Shown: positions 24,944 to 38,798 of the stretch, one piece after another
Layout: every line of letters starts with the position of its first letter
Numbering within the stretch: the stretch's first letter is position 1
Origin: Hirudinaria manillensis
Taxonomy: Eukaryota; Annelida; Clitellata; Hirudinida; Hirudinidae
Length of the DNA: 64,000 nt
Reading direction: 5' to 3'
NCBI GenBank assembly: GCA_034509925.1
Contig: CM067529.1
Location: 4,969,001 to 5,033,000 of the forward strand
The notes under the pieces: model-generated
Seen by the model: the letters and a program-made list of their open reading frames with translations, nothing else
What the model was told of the DNA's origin: nothing
Databases searched by the model: none
Made by a program: the position numbers and the translations under genes

Positions 24944-25662
24944 TGAGGCTGGTTTCTTTGAGTTGATAGCTTAGTGTCCGAAGCTTCCGCCGAGAAATTT
25001 TCTAACGTAACTCGGCGATGCATTTCGAATAGAGTCGATCGCCTCTCAAAACGGCTCGTGACGTTTTTAATGCTTTTTAATGATTTAATTAGAATTTTGG
25101 ACTGTAGTTCTTAAGGATCTCATTTCGAACAAGAAAATGCTCTGCAGCTCTTGCCCGTAATTGGAAAAGGGAAGTTCCGTCGCGGTCTCGGACGTCCGAC
25201 TCCGCGCTCGCTCGGCACGGCGCCGAGGGGCGATCTTTCCCGGCAATCCGGCAGTTTCCGCCCGACGCATCGAGCATCGGGACGAGATGAGAATCGATAA
25301 TTTTGTTGCATCTTCTTTTGTAATGTGCCTGATCCTGTTCTTGAAACTTAAGTCGTCTTAGAAAGCAAACTCAAGCTCCAGGGGACGTTTCATTCGGATT
25401 ACCTCGATGATGTAATTGTTTCTTATCCTTTCCGAGTTCGATTAAGTTCTTCGGAGGAAAGCGAATTTCTTTTGTTCTAGTTTGATGGGGCAAAGATTTT
25501 CTCTGCTTCTTAAGTTCGTTTGGTGTATTACTTCTTATGACCTTTTTATTTTATTCCAACAAGCATGGTTTACGTGACTATGTTTGAACGAGGGTACGTG
25601 AATTCAAATAAAAATATGTCTAAGATGAGCCCGTTGATCGTTTTGTAAAGATTAGAAAAATT
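24658..25662. other. spacer between convergent CNBP and SAM genes
   Basis: About 1 kb holds the 3' ends of two convergent genes. An ATT-trinucleotide run sits at 24910-24943. A short GC-rich island at about 25170-25280 (GGCACGGCGCCGAGGGGCGA) stands out from the AT-rich surroundings but lies far from any recognised start codon. No exon was recognised. Confidence 0.4.
24910..24943. repeat. (ATT)n microsatellite
   Basis: About eleven perfect ATT units lie downstream of CNBP. Confidence 0.9.
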
Positions 25663-27691
25663 TCACAAAGTGTCGCCAGGAATTGTCGTGGAGAGTAGAT
25701 TCCTAACGATGTTCATGAGGTTTTGGGCAGACGACATACCCAAGCCCAACTCCCTGGTCATTATGTCGAGGGTCAGCATTGGTAACTGGCTTCCGCTGAT
25801 CCCGTGCAGACGAAGTGCCTGAAAGAAATATTAAAGATCAACAAGAGAACGGTAACGACTCTTTTCGAGCAATCGTTTACTTTGGCGGTTTCAGCACATC
25901 CATCAATTTTCTCGACGTAGTCTGAAAGTTCGTCCGGACTCCACTTTAGGAAACTCAAAGCAGGCATAATTGGAGGTTGCAACAACAAGTCGCTGGCCAT
26001 CCATCCCAAATTACCGATAATGTTCGTCGGGAGAGATTTTTGGCTGGCTATGGAATCGTAGGGAGACTTTTTAACGGCTTCTATTCCGTTGTAGTTCTTA
26101 CAATAATCTCTGCAGCTTTCTTTGGGTTCGACATCGGTCGAATTGGCAGTTAATTTGGAGATGGTCGAACTTTTCATAAATTCAGAAAATACTGAGTGGT
26201 GGAGACTGCCCAGGAGGCCATTATCGTTTTCGGCGGCTTCGAAACCCGACCTGGGGTTGAGGGTTCTCCTAATTTTTCGGTTGCAACTCGATTTTGATAA
26301 GTCTAATGCCTTGATGTCAGAGGCGCCTTGCGAGTTCTGGTACTTGCGCTTCAGTTCCTGCGCTGCATCTTCCAGACAAACCTGCGACCAGAAAGGTGGA
26401 GCGGCTTCCGCTGGAAACTTACGCAGAGAAAGTAGGTCCGCACAATTTATTTTATTTGTCTTCAAAGGGTCGCAAGTCAGATTCTTATCGGGAGTCTTGT
26501 TGGACGAGGATTCATTTCTCATTCCTAAGGACACCTTCCTGCTGGTAACAGAGGAGTTTCCAGATCGCGATGGGGACGAGGTCTGCTGTACAAAGTTTAG
26601 CGGGTTGTTGAATGACGGAAGGAATGGGTAGGAAAACACGGATGAGTGATTTTGAAACATCATCGGAAACGAAGAGAAAAACAAGTTGGCATAATAAGCG
26701 CTGAGCCAACTCGATTCTAATGCACCAGTTTCTGCTTTTCTAGCGGAACCTGTACATAATGACGAGAATGAAGGAAGGGCATTAAGTTTCCATGAAATTA
26801 TATCAACTAATCCATCTAATCTCAAATTACCTTGAGAGGAAGGCCACATGTGAGATGACGACAAGTAAGTTTCAGCGCATCTTTTGCCCGCTTTGTGCGC
26901 TTGACCGTTGGATTTGGTCTCCATGAATATTCCGTTCGTTTTCCGGGAACACGTGACAATGGGTGTTTGTAATCTGCTCAGGTTTTTGTCATCGAAACAA
27001 CCTTCTTGCTTAAAATCCGAAGGGGCGCTTTGAAGATGGTATGTTGCTTTCTGAGGAGTGCTTTTCTTCCTTTTGTTCACCGTCTGATTTTCATCTTAAA
27101 TAGCACGTTTGGAAATAATTAATAAGAACATTTCGCAAGAAAATTTCATTCAAATGAACTCAAACTGAAAACTTCACTGTTTTTGTGGCATGCAAGAAAG
27201 CTCTTTGATTCCAAACATTGACGTTTCGTGTGGTCATAAATCAGGCTGGTTCTGGCACAAACATTTCCATCACCGGTGTCCTCGGAATCAAAAGATTTCT
27301 GAATTGAGATCGAGTGATGATCGTATATTTTATTGAATTCAATACTCGATTCTTCGTCGTTTTCAAACGCCAATGGTTGCGGCAGACGAGATTCATCCGA
27401 TGAGGGAAGCTCCGAATGAACATTACCTGATTGAGGATCAGGAATGGAGGAAATTCTGCTCGGACGAATTCCACTGCTTTTAAGATCTTCTGAAGGCTTT
27501 AGAAAGCATTGGTCATTGCCTGATTTGTCGACAGGTTCTTCGTTTGGTTTTGAATCCAACGCTGCGTTGTTGACTTTCTCGGAGGAGTGGAGAACCTGTG
27601 CGTCGCTGACATCGCTTCTGATCGACTGACGCGATTCAACGTTTTCCAGTATTGCCTCTTCAGTGACTCTTCTTTCGATTGTAACATCCAT
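25663..27691 (-). CDS. SAM-domain protein, SAMD7/11- or Polycomb-like
   Basis: Four exons fit in phase: 27691-27178, 27094-26831, 26749-25881 and 25818-25663, about 600 residues. Only the last 65-70 residues are recognisable, a SAM domain: WSPDELSDYVEKIDGCAETA, then HGISGSQLPMLT, then ELGLGMSSAQNLMNIV. The pattern GCAE...GI.G..LP.LT resembles SAMD11/SAMD7 and Polyhomeotic-type SAM domains, which polymerise or pair in chromatin silencing. The rest is Ser/Asn/Lys-rich and probably disordered. The intron at 26750-26830 is 81 bases, in frame and stop-free, so retention would add 27 residues. The start is the first ATG of the frame; a longer TTG-initiated frame was not used. A chromatin role is inferred only from the SAM type. 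Confidence 0.65.
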
Positions 27692-28237
27692 GCAGATGTA
27701 ATTGTCAGCGATGACTGCTCGAATATGTAATGCGACGGCGTTCAAGAATGACTAGTTATGATCTCGTTCAACTCATTAGACGTGTCTCAATTCTCAACTG
27801 CTTACAATGACGAGTTAATAAACGACTTTCGTTTTCATGACGCGTCCGATAATAATTCATTTGGGTCGACTAATTAATTTGGATCAACAACAACAACAAC
27901 GGCAACGACATCTGAGAAAGTGAAAATGGCTCTCGACGGCCACAAGAAAGAACATTCGAAGGGAAGAAGCAATCGTTGAAAATCTTGTCGCTTGACGCAG
28001 TGTATTTAACGCGTATAATTCCTCCCGTACATCGACCGCGTCATTGGATGCACGCTCAAGGAAACTGCAGAAGAGCGTGCTTATACATGGGGGATCAGAC
28101 AATTCTCTTGCAATATTATGTTCCCTCCAAGTTATAATTAGTATCCTGCCTTTCTCACTGTCCTCCATTCAATAGACATGCAGCAAACGACAAGGCGAGT
28201 GACTCAATGCGGTCTTAATAGTCGACTGACCTTCCAG

Positions 28238-28271
<34 letters not shown>

Positions 28272-30399
28272 TTCTCCTTCTTTGTCATCATCATCGACGT
28301 CATCGTTTTATCTTCGTCACATCACCATACAAAAGATTCGGTGAATTATTCTGGAGACTATACCCGCCTAAAGCCAGGCCTAACGATTGTAAAGCCTGCG
28401 ATAACCTAATAAGTGATAATGTCCGCACAATGAATCCAAAATATTTAGAAACATGAGCTTCGATAACAATTCATGCATCCCTGCGTGACATTAAAAAGTC
28501 TCATCGCGTGAATGTTATTAATTGGAAAGCCAAACGTACTTGGAAATACTCAGATTTATCATCATCATCATCATCATCATCATCGCCATCACAATCGCAA
28601 CCACCGCTTATTATCGCTATCGTGATATCAGCACATCATCAATTTCGTCATCATCATCATCATCATCATCATCATCTATCATTTATCACATTATTAAAGT
28701 CAATCGTTATTTTTTTTTTATTAGGAATGTAATTGAAACGTTATCTGCAGAAGCAAAATGTTTCACAGGAGAATTTCCTCAAGAAATCAGTTAAAAGTTT
28801 GAGCAGCAGGTGCACGGAGCATACGTCATTTCCGCCCTTTTCTTGTCCGCCACATTCACGAGCAGACGACAACTCACCGACATATGCAGCGATCAAATAG
28901 ACATACAATTCCGACAACACGGAGCCTCGCGACATTCAGCGTATGAGTCCCGATAATTTCGTATTAAAATCTGCTGCAACGATGAGATATTGTCAGCGTT
29001 TTAAGGCTGCTTCTCCTTTAAGATCTGCACGTGCGGTCCCCACTTCTCTTCTTTCGGCTCCTCATTAAACAGATCTGACAACGTCCAGGGAAAAATGTTC
29101 TTTCGATTTCGTACATACTCTCGCTGGTTTCTCTATGAATTCTCGGGTCACAGGTTTTTAAATTAGCTATTCATTTAAGTGGGTAATTATAACAACAATT
29201 TATCGTAACTACGTCTCTTTTCCCAATACCACATTCTAGTATTAGACGTAATTAGAAAGAAATTGAAGAGTTAAAATATGACAGATTTTAAACATGGTCT
29301 TTCTTGACATTGTTTTAACCGCTGTCCAAATCGCAAACCCAGGGTTGGTCAAGCCGAAGCTTGAACTGACAAAAAAAATCTCATTAAGAATGTACATCAA
29401 ATAATTACATGATAAATTTTCATAACTGCAGAGAAAGATTAAAATTAAAGAACTTAGAATGATAGACAATTGGAAAATTTCTGGAATATCAGAGAAATTG
29501 TTTAGCAACAATGAAACAAGAATTGGCAGCATCGTGAACCAAATAATTAAATTTAATGTGTTCGAAATAATCTCATTTATTCAAGTTTAATTCTTTATTA
29601 AGTGATTTCACAATAAACGAATCAAATTAAGCTTTCAAGCGACAATATTATTCAATATTGCATAACGTAATATAACTTATTATAAATTAATATCGCAAAG
29701 TAATACTATTTAATATTATATTATACGTATTATGTATATTATTGTTTAATGCCGCAAGATATTTATCAAATTGATATTTCACCTCCACATGTTGAATGCA
29801 ATATTTGTCCAGAAGCACGTGTCACCAATCGGCAGGATTTAAAAGTTGGTATGGACCAACTATGAAAACCTTCTACGTATGTGGTTATAATGACCTTTTT
29901 ACTTTTCACACCAAAATTGAATCACCCAAAGGAATCACATACCGACAGGAAAATGAGGAGAGGAAAGTTTCAAAGTTTCTCAAATGTTTTACATGCAACC
30001 TTCTTTAGTTTTGTCTTTGGAATATTTTTTAAATTTGTTTTAATTCCTGGTAATTCGTAAAGCAGAAATATCTGGTATTATCTATAATATACCATATATT
30101 ATCTATAATGAAAGTATTCTAAAGGCACGAACAATCTCAAAATCTCGAAACTTCAAATAGAAAAATTGCAATTTCATTACAAAATTCTCTGAATCATCTT
30201 GTAACAGTTTAATTAACATCAACGTCTTTTAACGAAACGAAGAAATGTTTTAATTTTTAGTTAATAACGAGAAAAAAATGCAATTATTTACAATGCAGCA
30301 AAATTTACTTTGCAATTTCAACAATGCCCCGAAGTTTACCGAGTCTTCAAATCGATTCTCATCGGCCGGTGGCAGATCAGAACTGAGCAGCAGAATATC
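27692..30399. other. microsatellite-rich spacer without genes
   Basis: About 2.7 kb lie upstream of the SAM gene and downstream of the SH3 membrane-protein gene. The left half is dominated by CAT/ATC trinucleotide runs, which generate false poly-His and poly-Ser reading frames. The right half is plain AT-rich DNA. No splice-supported exon or RNA gene was found. Confidence 0.5.
28238..28677. repeat. cluster of (CAT/ATC)n microsatellites
   Basis: Three pure runs of the same trinucleotide occur within 440 bases: 28238-28270 (about 11 units), 28558-28584 (about 9) and 28648-28676 (about 9). Short imperfect copies lie between them. Confidence 0.9.
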
Positions 30400-32484
30400 T
30401 TAAAAGTTGTGTATCTCTTCGTGGCCGACATCGTTACCATGGAGATAATTGTAGATCGGAGGTTCAGAAGTATTGCTGGAAATCATTGAAATCCTTTTCT
30501 TCAGGGAGTCGAGTAGGTTTTTGTTCCGGGAATCAAATCTTTTGAAGACATCTTCGGGAGAGATGCTCACGATTTCATGGCGTTCCTCCATTTTCTTTCG
30601 TAACATTTCATTGAGAGCTGATTTGGTTCTTTCCAAGGATAAGAGTGGTCTTGCCTTGGAGTCTGTGCAGTCTTCTGATGCTGCTATTTCGCCTTTAGAC
30701 AAGCATAGATAAATCAGATGGAACATATTTTCTTTTTAAAGTTCAATGCTCACTTCCACGAGAAATCGTGCGTCCACCAGGTGTTTGGCAAATCATCTTT
30801 AATAATAAATGTGTAAACAATGAGATTAATCCATGGCTTAGTAATAAGCTATAAGTAATAAGTTAGTTAGACCTCGACATAATTAACTGGAAACCACCCT
30901 TCGTCGCTCCCGCAAATTCCTCTCCACCAACCACTTTCCTCCTTTTCCAGGACATCCACAACATCTCCCTCTCTTAATGCCAAATCATCAACTTCTTGAG
31001 GCTCAAAATCGTACAAAGCTAGAAAATATCATACATGTGGATATTTCTAAAGAGTTTCAAAGAGGCTCAAATCTCACCTCGGACTTTTAGCCTATTGCTG
31101 CGATATTCCCTCTGAGAAAAATCAATTCATATCCTAAGATCATTTGATCAAATAAGCAAAATAAATCAAATTAACGAACATGGATGCTCGCCTGTTCTTC
31201 ATTTTCGTGAGAAAGAAATGAGCAACTATTTTCTATGAAGATACCACCTAAAGGAACCTCGTTAACATTGTAACTGCGGTGTTGCAAATGATCTTCAGTA
31301 ATTCCTGATTCAATGCCTAGAACATTAATGGCAATTTTAATTATTAGAATACCCGCAAAAATTCAACTCATTCGAGTTGTATTACGAACCAATTAAGGTA
31401 GCGGTTACCAATTTTATCGATTATACCACGATGATTTAGATAAAATAAAATCGCACCTTCATTTTGGGATGTTCTGAAGTTTAAAATTATGCATTTACCG
31501 AATGACTTTAACAGGTGAAAATGAATATTGTTCATAACAAAAAAGAACCGATCCTTGCCAACCCGATTTAAATATGTTTTCAAGTCTTCGTGGAATGTTT
31601 GACGTGTCCCTGTTTCTCTCGTCATGATCCAAGTTTTTCAGTTTAGCGTCCGATTGCCGACGAACACCATATGGGATGACCTTCGATCTGTTTCCTAAAA
31701 TCTCTACACAATGCTCTCTTGGGGAATCTTCAAAAAATAATTCAATACCTCGATAATTGATGCTAACAAAGCACAATGTAATAGAAGCCAAAAGATAATA
31801 TTGAAGAAACCTTGAGACCCTGGCTGATGAGCTGCTATGACTTCTCTCTGGCAATATCCTTGTTTCTTTACAAATTAAAAAAAACTTGAAAGTTTGTTTT
31901 ATCGGTACACAATTCATAGCGCTTTCACAATCCAGCATGCGTGAATGGAATGCAGAAGAAAGTGAAAAAGCAACGAAATCAGATTAAAAGATAGCATTTT
32001 AGTCAGAGAGATAAAGAGAGTTTATTATTAACGGATGCAAACAAATGAAACTAAAAGTCAAATCGATCACACAACACCAGAATTTTATATGATGATAAAG
32101 TGCAAAATATCATGAATCATAACATTCACTCATTGCACTCACGCATGTAACCTAGTAAATTTTTACAGTGCTTCTATTGCAAATTACATGACATAAAACT
32201 TGCCAGTTTTTTCTTTCTTCTGGATATCACAAGAAAAAACAACAGGAACGTTATGACGGACAGAATTGCCAAAGCAATGGTTAATCCAATCGTGACATCA
32301 TTATTTGAATGTGTCACTTTGCATAGTCCGTCTGAAATGTATATTCACATAACAAAGTGGGCTTTCCTTTGCAAACGTTACTGCAGTACTTTTTAAATCA
32401 AAAGTAGAATGGCTACATACCAGTCTTGTTGTAACGTATCGCAGTCGAAGAGTTCAAATATTCCATTACAGTTTCAAAACGCAT
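30400..32484 (-). CDS. single-pass membrane protein with cytoplasmic SH3 domain
   Basis: Nine exons join in phase: 32484-32421, 32331-32200, 31865-31811, 31717-31563, 31316-31180, 31111-31078, 31018-30879, 30796-30754 and 30692-30400, about 350 residues. The short N-terminus (about 35 residues) has possible N-glycosylation sites NSS and NKT. One hydrophobic helix follows (IGLTIALAILSVITFLLFFL), then a stop-transfer SRRKKK, so the rest should be cytoplasmic. A Ser/Arg/His linker leads to an SH3 domain at about residues 190-240: ALYDFEPQEVDDLALREGD, ESGWWRGICG and EGWFPVNY, with all consensus aromatic positions present. The last 100 residues are charged, possibly helical (SALNEMLRKKMEERHE). I do not recognise the family. 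The layout recalls yeast Fus1 but without detectable relation. An upstream signal-peptide exon cannot be excluded, since AAAG precedes the ATG. Confidence 0.75.
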
Positions 32485-34448
<1,964 letters not shown>

Positions 34449-34822
34449 TTTAGATCCGTTGTGCCGGCTTCGATTGTCCTCAATACCACTGCAGTCTAAG
34501 TATAATTGGCACAAACAAAGTAATTGTACAAGTCTCCATCAACACTTCAGTTCAGTGAGAGATTTGATTTGATAGATTGATTGGACAAGTTTGAAACAAA
34601 TTTAAAAGTTCATTCCATTCTGTGATGCCAGCTTTTGTTTTACGTCCTTACATTGTCAGCTGCTGCGTTTTACTCTGTTGATTTTGTTTATTCTAATTTG
34701 GCTTTAAAAAATATTTCCAGCCAATAATACCAGTGACCGTCGCTGTTTCAAAAGATATCCAAAGTTAGGGTACATTTTCAACTAAACACAATGGCTATCA
34801 CCCTAACGTGCAAGATTAATGT

Positions 34823-34876
34823 ATTATAATCAGTTATAATATTATAATCAGTTATAATATTATAATCAGTTATAAT
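34823..34876. repeat. 18-bp tandem repeat, three copies
   Basis: The unit ATTATAATCAGTTATAAT is repeated three times without change, followed by a degraded fourth copy, about 380 bases after the ELAV stop codon. Each unit contains the inverted pair ATTATAA/TTATAAT, so the array can fold. Confidence 0.85.
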
Positions 34877-35170
34877 ATTTAATAATCAGTTAGCAACTGG
34901 TGTCAATTAATTATATTTGCTGGCATGTGATGCATCAGCCATCTTAGGTTTAATTTTTTTAAGTCCACTGCCACAGGGTCTTATAATCTGACCAGACTAG
35001 AGTTAACCCTACCTTGCCACATGTTCTGCCAAACCCCTCGAGGCATTCAGTTTATTATCATTAACCGATTGCTACCCTCAGATGTTTCGAGACAACAAGT
35101 TGTTTTCTTTTTTTACATTAGTGGCTAGTAACACAAATATCAAGTCTGTGGTTCAAGGGACAAACACCAG

Positions 35171-37130
35171 TTAATGGGGCGATTGTGGTGAGGTGTGTAC
35201 ATCATCATCTGGTTTGAACTCAACTTCAATGGAGCACTTTGCTTCTTGGCATCTTCTATCCTTCTCTGCATCGTCCCTCGATGTCTTTCCGAAATGCCTC
35301 TTCCTCAGCAGAAACCTCTCTTTCAGCAGAAGATGTCCACAGGTTCCGAGTTCGCACCTGGTGGATTTTGGCATCGGTGATGACTCTCTATGATGGTCTC
35401 TACAAGGGGCATCAACTCAACGTCACGTCAACAGTGCAGGTAAAAATAAATACAGGTGTTAGGACTGGTAATTCTCACCCAAGGTAAATGGCAATGCAGT
35501 ACTTGTCAAACGTGACGACATTGGATGGCTCGATCCACTGTACGGTATTGGATTTGTACGAAATCCAAGAGTTTTTAAAGTCTGGCAACATATTTAGGAC
35601 TTCTATCCATCTGCCACCTATCAGAAAATGAGTGACAATAGATGCAACATGCAAAGAGATGGAGAGGGACGTCACATGATTTCTAAACATACCGGATCGG
35701 TCGCCGCAAACCGTGGCAACGTGTTTGTAAGTGATTTGAGGACCACTCTGCAGTAGCATTATTTATATCAATCATCCATCTTACTTTCAATAGTAATAAT
35801 AATGATAATAATAATAGTAATAATAATGATAGCAATTATAATAATGAGGGCATACGTGGAAAGGCTCTTTGAGATCAAAGCTATCGAACTGGATTGTTCC
35901 AGGACTGATCGAGAATATCCAGAACCTACAATTAATGTTTAGCACCGATGATACATCCAATTGAATGCAGGCAGCAAGCTTTGATTTCTTGTTATTTTCA
36001 TTAATTAATTAATGATCTCAGATGTGGGACAAAGTTTTACTATAAATCAATCATTGATGAGTCTATTCCCAAAATGTGTCCAAATATGGAGAGCTCATGT
36101 TTTAAAAAATAATCCTCTAGCAAAAATCTTGAATTTTGTCTGTTTTGCTTAATTTAATTGAGCAGAGGGCATTAATGGCATCTATGTTAAAGCTAGTGAA
36201 TGACCGTGTGAGATCTCACGGGCATGCAGTTTAAACTCACCTTAAACTTACTGCATGCTGTGCTCATTCCAACTTCTCAGGCACCTCAACAAAATGTTTA
36301 TAATCTCAATATATGTGTGCAGCAGTTCTAAACCAACTTTGATGTCTTGCTATCAAATTTAAACTCATACCTCTGCAGTGACAAATGGAGCAATTTCTCT
36401 ATATCTCTATATTCTCTATATTCAAATGGCATGCTTTAATTCTTATAGCTTCTCACCTTGGAGGTATGGCAAATGTCTTTTGAACTTCATGATAGACCCC
36501 TGGCATGAGGCATTGGGATCCACTTTTCAACCACTTGTCAAACAATTCAGACATCTTAACCTGGTCTCCCATCAAACTGCAAATGGAAGTTTATTTAATG
36601 GCTAAATTCAACCAGTACGTGACAACAATACTTTTGTGGCAGTCTGATTATGTCAGGGTTGAGAGTTCTTCTGCATTGGCATCTGCAATCATAAGTCAAA
36701 CATGTAATGCTGGTTTTAGAAAAATTCAAAGCAATTGTTAAATTTGTCAGATAATAACACCTGCCAATTTAAATTAATTTTGGCATTACCTGCTTCCAAA
36801 ATGCAAGTGAATAGCCAACCTTAATGAACTGCCAAAAGACTCCTGTAGAAAGGCAGAGAATGCTTCAGTCTCATCCTGAGCAACAAGATCTGCATTTAGT
36901 TATGTCATAGAAATAACTTGTAAAACAGTGCTAGCTAACCATGTCGGAGTTATTAAAACCCTCCCACAACTTAGATGACAGAGATTCAGAAATACCATTC
37001 TTTATCATCCTCAAGGCTTTTTCATAGTCTTCAGCCAAATTCCTTTGTTGGATTTCTCTATCCTCATAAAGTTCAGGAAGATGAAGAAATGACAACAAGA
37101 AATGTTTCACAGGAAGACCCAATAAGTCAT
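35171..37130 (-). CDS. unrecognised protein, C-terminal part tentatively USPL1-like (5' end not found)
   Basis: Eight exons fit in phase: 37130-36940, 36875-36790 (alternative donor at 36820), 36682-36632, 36576-36457, 35925-35856, 35747-35693, 35617-35479 and 35399-35171. First exons upstream could not be placed; an ATG at 37525 is one candidate. The first visible exon is helical and Leu-rich. The middle has a CQC...W...SGSQC pattern, then KTFAIPPRFWIFSI, a strand ITYKHVATVCGD, GGRWIEV and YCIAIYL. That order loosely follows the second half of the USPL1 SUMO-peptidase fold, but no CW motif with the catalytic Cys is seen. The expected His (THF) is present only if the 75-base intron 35618-35692 is retained. 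The tail of about 75 residues is basic then acidic. The gene call is moderate and the family call weak. Confidence 0.45.
35787..35850. repeat. (AAT)n imperfect microsatellite
   Basis: AATAATAATGATAATAATAATAGT-type repeats lie within an intron of the unrecognised minus-strand gene. Confidence 0.8.
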
Positions 37131-38798
37131 CTGAGATGCTATTATCAAAAGAAAATTATGTAAACATGATGCAATAATAATACAACACCTGCAGAGTTGG
37201 CTAAGACTTATCTTGTTATGTACAACGTTGCTACAATATTCTAACAAAACAAGCAGTAATACATATAAAAAAAATCTCAAATAAATCAAAATGCGCTATC
37301 TGAAACAGACAAAGTCTTGTCAAAGAGGATTATGATCATATTTCCCTCTAGACCATTGTTGTATTTTCACTGCTAAAATTATAGTTACGAAGAACTAAAA
37401 ACAATAAAATTGCAAGCTGTGAGAGTTCAATGTCGCCAATGCAATAAATGGCAAGAAACAACTTATTGCCTGTGAGGTAGGGCGGGCAATGTTTCTCCCT
37501 GCACAGTTCCTTTCCCATTGTCCATTTTAGAAGTCACTCGTTACCCGACCTCCGAAGCAGCAAAAGGTAGCCAATACACGGGCTGGCGGTAAAAGGCTTT
37601 GATGGCCTTATTAGCAAAAGTAAACCTGATTTTTTTTAGAATTGGTCATCTCTTTATTTGCAGTTGCATTTGAATAAAAATAATATTTTACATTAAATTT
37701 GGATATATATAAAATTGTTCGATTTCATAACAGTTATTTGGGTGACATGTCTGAGATCAGAGCCCAATTTACCTGTAAATAAACAAACTTGCACCTCAAT
37801 CAGTGATACTGACTTCTATTGGAAACAAAAGGCATTTGATCTAGTTATAGAAGCCCTGGAGGTTTTACCAAGATGTAGATGATGACAAAGTTATATGGGT
37901 AAATGATATTTAATTTTATGTGTTATTACCCAACTTTTGTTATAAGCTTAATAAATTTTATTTATCAATATCATTGCAATAATTATGATAACCCGGAATT
38001 ATTGTTTCCTTTGAGATTATTTTAGACCTATTTGTCGTTTATCAAATATGTTAAACATAGTTAATTAAGTCATTTAATTGAGATATGTAAAGACATTGTA
38101 AAGTTGCTCCGCAATGCTCCCTGGCTTGCTTTTCCAAGTTTGAAACAGCAGAGTAGCAAGTGCTAAACCTGCAATTGATGATGATTCAGGCAACGATGAT
38201 GATAATGATCATCATCCTCATCATCAACAATAACAAACTTCAATAAGCGTGCACTTATAGCAGCTGTCGAATGCACATATGACTGCAGCTCCCCATGAAA
38301 GTAATTTGAGCCTCTTTTTCCTGTTTTCCTATTCGTCACGATTCGTGGAAAAGTGAATTTTTGAAGGGGCGGTTTGGATAACGATAATTGCATAACGATA
38401 TCGTCGATGTCTAGTTGAGCGTGCTTACCAAACCCATTGGATTTCTTTAAAAGCAAGACTCAGGTGGGATTCGTGGCAAACTTGATTCGTGCGTTGACGC
38501 CGGAATCAAGGACTTTGATTCAATGACTTCCATGTCGGACGAGCTTGGGAGACTGTCACGTGATCTCGAATGCTGGACGATTGTGATACACTGCGATGTC
38601 CTTTGTTTAAACGTTGTTGCTTCGCTGGTGACTCAAGCGAGAGAGGAGCCTGCGAGAGAAAGGGATGGATTTAACAACATGATTTCGGCTGATTAAACCA
38701 TTCCTGGAGTTGATGAAGAAGAATGCGATGTTGAAAGCGGTACGTGGATCTCAGTTGTTTCCTTGTTGCGTTGCAGATGTTTCGATGGCACAGTGACG
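37131..38798. other. upstream region of two divergent genes
   Basis: This interval should contain the unplaced 5' exons of the unrecognised minus-strand gene and the 5' non-coding exon of the Shab gene, whose coding exon follows the acceptor TTGCGTTGCAG at about 38776. Small GAT/CAT microsatellites lie at 38175-38230. No further exon could be supported. Confidence 0.35.

Noticed and set aside
28178-28794. Reading frames with long poly-His, poly-Ser and poly-Ile runs on the plus strand
   Set aside because: They are translations of CAT/ATC microsatellites in three frames, without splice sites or domains.
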